From Vitis vinifera (taxonomy: Eukaryota; Streptophyta; Magnoliopsida; Vitales; Vitaceae): DNA of 64,000 nt. A model generated the notes under the pieces. That model saw nothing but the letters and a program-made list of their open reading frames with translations. It did not search any database and was not told where the DNA came from. This document shows positions 25,798-37,257 of the stretch, piece by piece. The DNA lies in the NCBI RefSeq assembly GCF_030704535.1, contig NC_081819.1, positions 15,963,501 through 16,027,500 of the forward strand, read 5' to 3'. The translations under genes were made by a program, and so were the position numbers. The stretch's first letter is position 1. Each line of letters starts with the position of its first letter.

Positions 25798-26236
25798 CAA
25801 CCGGTTGACGAATGATTTGACCAGTGGGAACCGGTTGAGGAATTTGCTCAACCGGTTGAGGGTATTTTTAACCAAGGGCAACCGGTCGACCGCTTGTAGC
25901 AACCGGTTGAGGGATTTTCTCAACCGGTTGACGGTTTTTGTAACCAGTGGCAACCGGCTGAGGAATTTTATCAACCGGTTGAGGAATTTTCTCAACCGGT
26001 TGAGGGTATTTTTCACCAGTAGCTACCGGTCGAGGAATTGTAACAACCGGTTGAGGAATTTTCTCAACCGGTTGATGGTTTTTTTAACTAGTGGCAACCG
26101 GTTGAGGAATGGTATCAACCGGTTGAGGAATTTTCTCAACCGTTTGAGGAATTTTCTCAACTGGTTGAGGATTTTTTTAACAGTGGCAACCGGTTGAGAA
26201 ATTTTCTCAATCGGTTGAGGCCAAATCTTAGCCGGT
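25798..26236. repeat. 21-bp minisatellite built on the palindrome CAACCGGTTG
   Basis: About 20 copies of CAACCGGTTGAGGAATTTTCT or variants follow each other, many at exactly 21-bp spacing and some separated by ~30-bp variant spacers. Each core CTCAACCGGTTGAG is self-complementary. Because 21 is a multiple of three, long open frames appear on both strands (for example 25805-26197 on +), with LRNFLNR-type repeats; I regard these as a by-product. It lies between two convergent genes of the insert. Confidence 0.9.
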
Positions 26237-27304
26237 TGCCTCCTGCAATGCTATTGTGCAATTTAGAAGTACGACTACCGTCCACAAAAAGGGTATGAGT
26301 TGTACCAATAACTTTTCACTACATAAACATTCGACAAGGTACCATTAAGTTCAATTAAAAGGTTTGAAATTGATGGAAACTGCCATTACAAATTACCTAA
26401 CTACGATTTACCCATTTTGAGTAAAATCACTAACTTTACCTATTTCATATGAATTACATCATATTGATTACTTTCCTATAGTTAACTCATAACCACCTAA
26501 TTGTCAAACTTTAACCACAATTGAATTTAATTAAATTCGCATAATTAACCGTTTTTTTCGACATGATATAAATGAATCGGTTTCTCCATTTACCAATCAT
26601 TTTATCACTTGTTATCAATTAAATTATAAATGTAGAGGATATTGCATTCTATCAATCAACTTGACTCTTAATCAAAATTCAAACTTTTCATTAAATAGTT
26701 AAATTAAAAGTACACATTAGTGGAAGTGATAACGTCAACTAATATAAATACTGATTTAATACCTACCATCCCTTACTCCGTTAAGGAATAAAAAAAAGGT
26801 TGCATATCCTTTTCAATTGGATATTTGTTTGGATCCCCACCTTGACATGGTGTTGTCATATTTTGTTCATGTTGCTGAAATCCTGCTATCTGCACATGCA
26901 CATTCCATTGTTTTTTTCAGCTGTCCAATTCCATTCCAATTAATTAAACCTAATCATTAAATAATGCATAGCTCAAATTCATGTCAAAAGTGTTTCTTTA
27001 TTCCCGAACTTACATTATTAAGTTCACCACAATCTATGTACATGTCAGATCAGTCATTCGACAAATGCTCCCCTAACATTCCCTGCATTTTTCAATAATT
27101 AAGTGTTGTCAATTATTATTGAATTAGATGTTATCAATGTTTGGAAATTATATAACAAGCCTATTGTACATACATGTACGGTTGCAAAAATGTCAATTGA
27201 TGAATTTGTTGAAGGCATCATTTCCATTTAAATGTCACATTGGGAAGACAAATTAGTTTCCTCCTACGTACTCATAATGCCATCAAAACAATTATGTTAG
27301 TTAT
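26237..27304. other. Spacer between the convergent Ulp1 and transposase genes
   Basis: No coding region or repeat was recognised. It may contain the 3' untranslated ends of both genes. Confidence 0.5.
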
Positions 27305-29523
27305 TTATGTAAGTACAACTACAAAAATTAATCTTAAGGGCAATTTTTTATTGAATATGACATACCATATAACCCGGCTGAGCATTTTGAGGGATTGTAG
27401 CTTCTGACACTTTCGAATTGTGTGACCCACTCTTTTACAATGACTGCATCGTCTTTCCTTTTGAACATTCATTGCCACTTTGCCTGGATTCCCTTTAGTC
27501 TTCACAATATTTGGATCACGAACTTGGTTAGTACCTGTCACTCCATCTACTGCTATTTTCTTCCCTTTCAAATTATAGGTATAGAGTTCCTCCATTCTCG
27601 CCGTCAAATTTTGTATTTCATTTTTGGCCTCTATAAATGAAGATGACGTATCTGACGCAAAGTAGGAAAGCTTGTTGCACATCGAACTCAATGAACCATA
27701 TCGTACAAACCGATCCATGTCGTTATCCGTCTCATTCACTGGTACTGATCTTGTATACACCTTTGCTAACTTTGTCCACCTCTTCATAATACATGACTGA
27801 GGAATCTCTTCCAAATGCTCCACCTTCATAACCACCACCATGTGGCAACATGGGATGCCAATTGACTCAAACATCATGCATGAGCATTTTAATGTTACAA
27901 TATCCGGGCAAAATTGTACTTCCCAATTTAAGTTCGGGTGTCTAAACTTAGATAATGTGTATGCCCGCATTGAATGATCACTTACAAGCCCTACCACAAA
28001 GAATAACTCTGCATTTTTCATCTCCTCATGAAATTTAAGGAAAGATTCTTTCGTGTATACCGTCGCAGCATGATTTTCAAGTATGGATAGTTTGGTTGAA
28101 AGCACGGGTGAATAATTGTTCGACTCGAACTCTGCCTTTGCCTCGTTTTGCCGTATTCTCAGTATGGCTCTATCAAATTGTTGTACAAACTCATACAATC
28201 GCAAGTGAATTTTTAAGAATCTATTTAGATATGCATTCATACTCTCACACCTTTGTGTGGTTCTCATCCCTCCAAAGAAATTTCCACGTAAATACGCCTC
28301 TACCCATCTTTTACGTTTCCCATATATCTCGGTCACCCAACGATTCTCATTAAGTCCCAAATTTGCAACCATTTCATGCCAAACCTTTTCAAATTCTTCT
28401 TCATTCCCACGCATGAACATACACCTTGCAAATATGCTTGAGAAGTCCTTAATATGCACATTCGTGAATGCATTTCGTTGCAAATGCCATGAACACAATC
28501 GATGACACGTATCGAGTAATACTTTTTTAATTGCCTTACGCATAGCTTTATCCCTATCGGTTACAATAGATATGGGTTTCTTATTCATCATTGCATCAAG
28601 AAATGTCTCCAACACCCATTCATATGTCCCAACACTTTCATCTATCAATAACGCACAACCAAATACAACAGTTTGGTGGTGATGATTAACATCGACCAAC
28701 ACTACTAGAGGCTTTTTATAGGCATCTGTCCTATATGTTGTGTCAAATGTTAGGACATCTCCAAAACACGCATAATCCATTCGAGCAGTTGAATCGGCCC
28801 AAAACAAATTTGCTAGTCGACTTTCTTCATCAATGTTGAATTTATAAAAAAATGAAGAATCCATTTCTGCCTTTCCACACAAATAAGCCAATGTCGCTTC
28901 TGCATCAACGTGATTGTATATATCTTTTTATGTGAAACCGACGTGCTCATGTCCCCCTGATTGTTTGACCATATAGTCCATAATTTGTGTGGTTTTAACA
29001 CCTACTTTACGCAAAACATCAACTTGTGCCTTATCTGGAATTGTGTGTTGATAGCATCGACCAAATTATGATTATGATCTCCTATAAATTCCTTTACAAT
29101 CCACTTTCCATCTTTCCTATTCAAGCCTACACGAAATGCAGCTTCACATCCAACTCTACTCAATGATCGTGGCTCACGCTGTCGCTTCTCATTTTCAATA
29201 AACTTTGTCGCTCGCTGTCCTTCTCTAGAACACACCCACTTTCGAGATATTATATCTCCATTCTTATCTTGCTTCAAATCATCTTTTCAAATACTAAATC
29301 CGACTACTTTTGCTAACATGTTGTAAAATGTTTCAGCCTCATCTATGCAATCGAATTGCAATTTGTAAACTTCTTCATCTGAAATACCCTTCAACACCTT
29401 CTCTTTCAAACCGTTTCCACCCAAGTGGTAAGTGCCACCGATAAATGCATCGTCATTGACGACGTCCTCCTCCTTCACTTCAAACTCCCGCTTGATTGTT
29501 TTCTCATTCACCGATTGCATCAT
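27305..29523 (-). pseudogene. FAR1/FHY3-type Mutator transposase (MULE), decayed
   Basis: Read on the minus strand from 29523. The N-terminus carries a FAR1-type DNA-binding region (EAETFYNMLAKVVGFSI, then SRKWVCSREGQR, GCEAAFRVG and GDHNHNLV). A 528-codon open block (28891-27305) holds the MULE DDE transposase core: FDTTYRTD (first Asp), SIVTDRDKAM (second Asp), CHRLCSWHLQRN, and CESMN with the likely Glu. It is followed by a SWIM zinc finger (KCSCMMFESIGIPCCHM) and a C-terminal CCHC knuckle (CSHCKRVGHTIRKC). Lesions are an in-frame TGA at 29287-29289 (Arg CGA expected), a frameshift near 29036-29046, and TAA at 28928-28930 (Gln CAA expected). It would catalyse cut-and-paste transposition if intact. 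An acceptor-like TGTAG directly before 29523 suggests an untranslated upstream exon. Confidence 0.88.
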
Positions 29524-29529
29524 CTACAT

Positions 29530-31288
29530 TACATAAAAAATGTAAAAAAGTGCCCCAATAATACTTTAACAAATTATCGTATCACTTTTGTATCAATTGA
29601 TTGCATACTTGAAGATAAACCGAATTCGACAACGTCATCTATTCTCATTTTTGGATAAAAATTGAGATTTTGAGAAATTACAGAACCGATGTAGACTGCA
29701 GACGTGATAATTTCTCCATGATTTTCAATTTAAAAGGTCATATGTTGCAAAATTGATACTTGTCTGCTATACACAATCATAAGCAAAACTTTTTGAAATC
29801 ATTACAGAAACGCACCATAATTTAAATTGACCTTAGACAACCAAGTGAAGTAATAGTTAAATTCAACTTCCTAGACATGATTCTGCTGTTGAGGCTAAGG
29901 TTGTAGTGTTTTTGGAGGTCCTTGTGCAAGAACAATATTTCATATTGTCCAACTTTTTTGTGGTAGTGGATGGTGTTGTTGGTCTTGATGAGCATAAAAA
30001 AACAATCGGTACAATTGTTTGGTTCCTTGTAAACCGAATCTATTCTCTTCCCTTACTCTAAGCTATTATAATGTGGAAGAAAGTTGTTGACCTACAAATT
30101 AACCGGATGCATTTTGGTGCTGCTTACAAAATTTGGCAGTGTCTACCGGTTGAGAAAATGTATCAACCGGTCTTATTTTACCGGTCGATCGGTACATGTT
30201 CACTGTTATAATATGTTAACAAAGTAGCTAATTGTTTGTTTTCGTTGTTCATTTCATTAAGGCCTTCATTCCTTATTAGAACGTTAGAATGTTGCCCTAT
30301 TTAGGCATAATATGTTAACAAAAATTCCATCATTAATCTTAGTTGCCATCTTCAAGGAGTTTGCTAGTCACAATAATTAATACCTCTCATGCACATTCTT
30401 TAAAAACATGGAAAATCACTTTTATATAATTCTATCTAATAGCATGGAAGCTTTTGGGTACACCGCCAAACTTATTCCAAACTTACCCCATATTGGGAGT
30501 CAATAATACACATTTCTTAAGGTTGATTCTCTCCTTTTAAGTCAGTTGAATATGTATTACCCTATAATTTTGATGATAGTGTGATTTTTACATCCAACAT
30601 GAATCACTTATATTAAATAAATTAATGTCAACTGTTCAACAGATCACTGATGCAGATTACTAACAATGTGCTATAGACAATCAAAATCCAAACTCTTTAA
30701 CATCATTACATGCCATTTAAAAATCACTATTAGGTTTTGGGAATATTTCCCCATCCATTTGAAAGATGAGGGCATTCAGCTTAAAAAAAGTATTATGGAT
30801 TTGTTTACCTAATCTTTATTGAGTTAAAGATCATACCGTTAAAATGGAAAGTCCAAGTGTGATGCAGCTTGACCTAAAGATTTGTCTTATGGATGTTTTT
30901 TGTAACCTGTTCTCCAACATATAGCAGACCTCATTCAGTCTCCAAGATCCTTACAATATGTTCCCTTCCAAATATATACTAACATATGTATGTGGTTGGT
31001 TGATGGAGTTATTACATTTTTTAATAGGCTGCCACATGTTGAAAACCTACCACCACAATGATACACTTGGTGGTTGATAGTTTGGATATTTGCATCAGTT
31101 TTTTAGGTGCCATTAAATATAACATTTATAGCGGGTGGGAAAGTCACCTAATGTGGATATTTTTTACACCCATTTGAAATGGATATATGTATAACTTAAC
31201 AAAATATAAAGGGGAGATATGGACTTAATTGATAATATTGACATTTCTTACTGTTGTTTAGCCTATTTATTGTAACTATGTTTTCATA
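29530..31288. other. Right part of the insert, no gene recognised
   Basis: AT-rich sequence without coding support. A short ACCGGTTGA cluster lies at about 30139-30195 (CTACCGGTTGAG, CAACCGGT, ACCGGTCGATCGG), echoing the central minisatellite. No inverted copy of the left start GGAAAATTCTACAATACC was found, so the right transposon end is either missing or of non-TIR type. Confidence 0.5.
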
Positions 31289-32029
31289 CTTTGTGGAGAT
31301 CACCCGGGGGGAGTTGTTTTTTTGAAATGGGAGGGGGGGACCCCTTCATGCCTTGAAGATTAGCATACATGGACAGGTGGCCAAGGGAATGGTTGGCCAT
31401 GGTGGTTGGTGGACAGTGGTGACATGCTCCCGGGACAAGAAACAGTGGAGCAGAGAGGAGCTTGTGAAGGAAAGATATTGAAAAGAGGCTGGCAGAGGAG
31501 TAGGAGGGGAGGCGGTCTGGCCGTTTAGATAGAGAGATATTTTCAGCTACAAAGTAGGTCTCTTGCCTGGCAGCTAGGGGATTTGAGGGAAAAGTTGCAG
31601 AGAAACGCCAGAAAGAGAGAAGAAAGGAAGGCACATGGGGGCATTGCTTTATTTTTCCTTTTGTTAGTTTGTGCTCTGTTTTGTTTCGCCACTCCCCTGC
31701 TCTTGGCATCTCGTCGCGTTGCATATCAATTTGCATCTCCCTACCTGAGGAAACCGGGCACCAAATGGACCCTTCTTCAACCTCTCGTCATCTCACTCTG
31801 TTTTCAACCTCCAGGTTCTTTCCTTTCTCCACTCCATTTTATTTCCTTTTCAAGTTTTCTCAATTTTATTGGAGCTTTGCTTTTGTTATGGAGGATGGAA
31901 GTCTCGTGGTCTGTGAAAGATCACTTTTTTATTTTTTTTAAATAAAAAAAAATACTCAGAATGGTCCAAGCACGCCACCAGTGCAGCATTTTGTGAGAGT
32001 AGAGATGTTGTGGGTTTTTTTTTCTTTCA

Positions 32030-32071
<42 letters not shown>

Positions 32072-33720
32072 AGTAGCCGGTCAAAGTAGTACAATTATGG
32101 ACACCATACATGGGCAGCCACCTTTGCACTCAATCCAAAGCATGCCCATTTTCTTTTTTTTACCCTACACGTTTTCATGTTTTAATAATTTAGTTTCTTT
32201 CTTAAATAACTTGGAACTTCCTAATAGTCATACTCTCACTCCCAATCTGATATAATTTCCTAAAAATTTCCAATTTCAAAATCTAATTCTTTAAAAAATC
32301 TCATTCACCAAATATTTGTTTAAGTTGTAATTCTCAAGTTCATTTTTTCTAAATTCTATTTTTAAGTAATTCTTCAAAATTCCGATTTTCGAATTTAATT
32401 CCTATTTCAAAAATTCTACTATTCACGTCCATTTGGTTAATTATTATTTCCATTAATATTATTATCATTCCATTTATTTATTTTATTCATTCACTTTAAA
32501 ATTTCATCCGTTGACAATTCAAATTTTCCGACTTCTGCATTTAATTTTCAATTTCAAAAATTCAAATATTCACACTTATTCATTTAATCATCATTCTCCT
32601 TATTATTATCATTCTATTTATTTATTTATTTTAAAATTCTATTTTTAAACATTTTTTTCAAAATTCCAATTTCTAAATTTAAACCCCAATTTATGAGATT
32701 CCAATTTTCATACCAATTCATCTAATCATTATCATTTTGTTCATTTGTTTATTTTTAAAATTCAATCTTTAAATAACTCTTCAAAATTCCGGTTTCTAAT
32801 TTTAAATTTCAGTTTCCAAAATTTTAATTTTCACATCAATTTATTTAATCATCATTATTTTATTTATTCATTTTAAAATTCCACCGTTAAACAATTCTTC
32901 AAAATTTTCGATTTTCAAATTTTATTTCTAAAATTTAAATTCTTAAATTTAATTCCCAAGACTCCAATTATCAAATAATATTCGGGACTTCAATTTTCAA
33001 ATAAACTTTAAAAATCCAGTTTTCACTCGAGTTGTTTTAATTCTACTTTAGTTTTCAAATAATCTTCTTTTTGTCTTGATTTTATATAAGCATGAATGCA
33101 ATTTTCATAATTCCAGAATAATGAAATTTGTGAGATTAATTCGTGCAAGATGGATCGGGCTTTGGTGGGGGCCCCACATACGTGATTTTATGATTGATTG
33201 ATTTATTTATTTATTGATTTGTTTGTCACGCGCAATTGATTTATTCCACTCTATGACATGCATGTGATTATTTTGTATTTAATTGCTAACATTCGCTTTC
33301 ATTGAAGTAAACCAGTTCATCACTCAGGTACATTCTTTGTCTCTCCTATTCATTCAATTATTTTGTTTTGAGTAATATTTATCTGGTATCCATGCTCGAT
33401 TAATCAATTGTCATGATTGTTTCATTTTATTAGTAGAGACCCATTTTAGGGACTTAGAGAGGTGCTACGGTCTTTACCGTACCTTCCTGATAAGTAACCT
33501 GACCCCCGAACCCGATCCGATTTTTCACAGACCACATTTTCCAAAATAAGGAGTCACACTTAGGGTTTTCTTTCTTATTTTGTTTACCCTTTTAAAAATG
33601 AAACAAAAATAAGTGACGACTCCAAGTCAGTTTTCTTAATCAAATAAAATCAATTTTTCAAAATAAAGATCGAGCTCGCCATCGAGTGAGAAATGCATGA
33701 GCCGAAATGCGGGGTCCACA
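31289..33720. mobile_element. Right LTR copy (copy B), nearly complete gypsy-type LTR
   Basis: Starts at what would be LTR base ~10 (CTTTGTGGAGATCACCCGG), lacking the terminal TGTAAACCC. It runs through the ~765-bp region shared with copy A and an (AT)n tract (about 32034-32066), then about 1.65 kb unique to this copy, ending GGGGTCCACA at 33720. A TATA box TATATAAG lies at 33083-33090. The terminal region with GACGACTCCAAGTC, GAGCTCGCCATCGAGTG and GCCGAAATGC is characteristic of plant gypsy LTR 3' ends. No primer-binding site follows. The inferred full LTR length is about 2.44 kb. Confidence 0.8.
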
Positions 33721-33725
33721 AGTAT

Positions 33726-35157
33726 AAATTGATAATTGTTTTAATTTTGATATATATGAAATTTTCCATAATTTCAAGGAGATGTTGTACCGGATTTTTA
33801 ATCTGAATTATTATATTTTAATATTTAATAAAAGTCACTGACAAATAAAAAAGAGACTAATTAAATGAAGAGTCAGTCTCAGTCTCTTTCTCCACTTTTC
33901 TAACCCTTCTTCCCTTACTCTACTTTTTGTCTTTTTTTAAAAATAATAATAATCTAAAAATACTCTTCCACAATGTTAGCACTTTTCCTATTTTTATCCG
34001 ATTTAAATTTTATTTTTCTCCAAAAATTTATATCCTATTTAGAATCTAAACAAAAGTTTTTTTTTTTTTTTAAAAAAAGAAATCATCTAAAAAATATCTC
34101 AAAAATTAAAGAATATATTAGAAATGCCAACTAAATAAAACTACATAGAAAAAATAAAATGAAATGAAATGAAATTACTATTATAAACTATTACACCCTA
34201 AATACCATCTTAGAAAAATTAAAATAAAAAGCAATATTTTGTATTTTAATTTTATATACTATTGTTTTTTAATTTTATTTTTATATCTTTTAAATTATTA
34301 TTATTATTATTATTAGTGAAGAAACTTTCAACTTCAATGTTAGATGATTATGTATTTATAAAGTGTGAAGACAAACATGGCAGCTCTTACATCAACTATC
34401 ACCTTAGATTTCTCTTAATCATAATTTATTATAATTTGTAACAGATTTGATTATATCGAGGAAGTCTCTAGAACTTTCTGAAACTTCTTTTTTCTTTCTT
34501 TATACTCAGTTAAAAGACTCCACGAATCAGAAAACAGAGACTTGACCCTTATAATTTTCTTGGTTCGATAGGTGTCAACATGATAACAGCCATGGAAATC
34601 TCAGAAGGAATAAGCATTGCCATCCAATCGACCATTTATGCTTTCATGATATTATTGCACATAACATTATATATTTTATATATATTTGCTAATATTTTAT
34701 ATTATAAATTAATTATAATAAATTATTTTAATTAAGTTAATTTTACTTATCATATTTTATATAATAATTAAATGTAAGACAAATATAAATTTATAAATAG
34801 TATATGTTTGAACCGGTTGGTCCACCAATTCGCATGGTTCATGGTTGATCTATGTTATTTTTTATTTATTTTATAAACTATATATAAACATAACATAATA
34901 TATCTCATTTGATACATTACTTTAAGATATCATGCTCATTGGATATAATATTAAAATATATCATATTCCATTAAAAATTATATATTAGGATATATATTGC
35001 CTATTTAATAAGATATGATATCTTACGATATACTTATTATATCTTACCTTATCTAGTCAATTAGAATAGCTAAAACATATTCTTTTAATGTGGTGAATAT
35101 CAAGGGAAATATTGTAAATGCTTTATAGAGAGTAGTGTTCTGATCACTACATTTCAA
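33726..35157. other. AT-rich intergenic DNA
   Basis: No gene is supported. A short (TTA)n run lies at about 34298-34314. Bases about 34808-34850 (GAACCGGTTGGTCCACCAATT) resemble the termini of the element at 49199-50035 and may be a fragment of that family. Confidence 0.5.
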
Positions 35158-35664
35158 GCCAGTTTGGCAGTGTTTTTTCAAAGTGTTTTTAGCCTTAAAA
35201 ACACTTTGAAGCATTTTTAAGGTAAAAAATAGGTGTTTGGTAATATTTTGAAAAACACTTGAAGTATTTTTTTAAGAGAAACACTTGGGTGGTGTTTTTT
35301 TAAAAAACACTTCAAAAATTTTCATGTATTCCTAAAATACCACTCACCGCTATGTTTCGTTTCCCTTTCACTCTAGACTTTCTTCTCATTTTTCACTTCC
35401 CTTTCATAAAAATAATATAATAAATATTTATATATATTTTTTTGTAATAAAAGTTTTTGGTTTATTATAATATTTTTTTTAATAAAAGTCATTTTTAGTA
35501 ATTTATTATTATTAAAAATGTTTTTGCATTTACGCCATATATCATAAAAACATTATTAGAATCACTTTTTTCAAATTCTTATAAAAACGTTTCTCACAGA
35601 AGTGCCATAAAAGAAAACACTTCCAATAAAAACACTTCCACTATGTACAATACCAAACGGGCTC
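35158..35664. mobile_element. hAT-like MITE
   Basis: The left end reads GCCAGTTTGGCAGTGTTTTT. The right end, reverse-complemented, reads GAGCCCGTTTGGTATTG. These are imperfect inverted ends of the widespread plant GCCCGTTTGG type. The interior is full of AAACACTT/AAGTGTTTT motifs on both strands. No coding capacity; a clear 8-bp target duplication was not found. Confidence 0.6.
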
Positions 35665-36868
35665 TTTATTTACTTTCCCTCACTCTCTCATTCTCTTAAT
35701 TATCTTTTACAACTTATTTTTCTTAGTTTGTTTCTTGCTACCATTCATATTTATACATTTTTAAAAGCCAAATTCTTATTACATGTATGACAATTGCAAA
35801 TTAATTTAGAATTCATTTGGTAGTAATTTTAGAAAGTGTTTCTAACATTTTAGTGTGTTTGGTAATGATTTTAAGAAATATTTTTAATTATTTTAATACT
35901 TAAAAGATAAAAAATTTTAAGTGTTAAAAAAACTTCATAAAATAACTTAGTGAATGTGACTTTAATTCGATAACTAATTATTTATTAAATAGATGTAAAT
36001 TTACTTTTTGACCGATCCTTATCCAAGTCACTATGAATGATTAAAAAATTTCACAATCACTATAAAAAATTATTTTAAATTTCACCATCACGATAGAAAA
36101 TGATTTTAAATAAAGAGATAGTAAATAATTATTTGGATAAATTTGATAATTAGTTTATAAATGAAGTTAGAGGGAAGAAAAATCTCAACTCCAACCCAAA
36201 ATTAGGGAGTAAAGGATTTTTATTATTTATTTATTTATTTATTTTTACTGATCTCACAAGATTTTAATTAAATAAGTCCAAAGATCTTTTCTTGAAATAT
36301 TAAAATTTGATATAGTTAAAAATTAAAATTTCCAAAATTTCATCAATTAGGAAAATAATTCATTATGATAATATCTAATGAAAAAATGCGCCCCCAAGTG
36401 TACCAAAGAGAATATTTTTTTTTCTTTCAAAATTTGAAATTCCTAGAAGAATAGGGTTTTGACCCTAAAAAGATTCAAAATGATTAATTTACTTATAATT
36501 TTTTATGAATATATTTTTATTTTTTAAACTATAAAATAGGAAAATACATTAGAGTCGGTTTGATAATATGATTTAAAAACAGTTTTTTGTTTTTAAATAT
36601 AGAATTTATTTTTAATGATTAAATATAGAATTTATTTTTAAAAATCATTAACACCCGATATTTTTTAAAAATAATTTTAAAAAATAAAATGAAATAAAGA
36701 ATAATTTTTAGAGAATAAGTAAGAGTTATTTTCATTGATTTTAAAAAACAAAAGAAAAACATAAGCTTCTTTGACCATATTTCAAAAAACAATTTTTAAA
36801 AACAAGCTTGAGAAAAGATTGGACCCTTAGTTTTTCAACAATTGAAGGATTAAAAAGGAAGAATAAGA

Positions 36869-36904
<36 letters not shown>

Positions 36905-37080
36905 TATTATTATTATTATTGTTATCCAAATGATTTCAAAACAAGCTTATAAGTGGTGACATATTTTTAAAAACATAAAAATAACGTTTTTGGAATCATC
37001 TTGCTTTCAAAAGTAGTTTGAGAAAACGTGTTATTAGAAAATAGACTTGGGATTTTATTTACTTTATATATCTAATTCTC
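35665..37080. other. Intergenic DNA upstream of ATG3
   Basis: AT-rich and non-coding. It includes the (TAA)n/(TTA)n hairpin listed separately. Short TTTTTAAAAATCATTA-type repeats occur near 36600-36670. Confidence 0.5.
36870..36920. repeat. (TAA)n adjoining (TTA)n, self-complementary microsatellite
   Basis: About eleven TAA units run directly into about six ATT/TTA units, so the stretch can fold into a hairpin. It is a simple repeat with no gene context. Confidence 0.9.
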
Positions 37081-37099
37081 ACATTAAGTTTTAATAATA

Positions 37100-37257
37100 T
37101 ATTGTCACTTAAAAAGTTTAGCATGTGACGGTGTACTCACGCGCCTGCAATTCCCGTAGATTGAAATACTCCATATTCCCTCACCGAAAAGCCGAAAAGC
37201 TCCGAAACCCTGCCTGCTAAGATTTCTAGGGTTTCGAAATCTCCATCGCGAGAGAGG
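37100..37257 (+). promoter_or_regulatory. ATG3 proximal promoter and 5' leader with telo-box
   Basis: No TATA box is evident. The sequence becomes GC-richer just before the ATG and contains TAGGGTTT at 37227-37234, the plant telo-box motif often found close to transcription starts of broadly expressed genes, and an AAACCCT at about 37205. This fits a housekeeping-type promoter. Confidence 0.4.

Larger units (their letters stand above)
19734..33720. mobile_element. Composite element: gypsy-type LTR interrupted by a Mutator/Ulp1 insert
   Basis: The left end is TGTAAACCCC at 19734 and the right end is GGGGTCCACA at 33720. These are imperfect inverted ends (8 of 10 pairs) typical of one plant gypsy LTR family. 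Both outer flanks carry AGTAT (19729-19733 and 33721-33725), as expected of a 5-bp target duplication. LTR sequence is present as 19734-20506 and again as 31289-33720. The two parts overlap by about 765 bp at roughly 97% identity by eye, in direct orientation. Between them lie about 10.8 kb with a Ulp1 gene, a minisatellite and a Mutator transposase. The arrangement is either a 5' and 3' LTR pair whose interior was replaced, or a single LTR with a large duplication at the insertion site. Confidence 0.7.

Noticed and set aside
25798-26236. CRISPR-like impression of regularly spaced short palindromic repeats
   Set aside because: The context is a eukaryotic genome, the spacers are themselves repeats, and unit length is 21 bp. 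It is a minisatellite.
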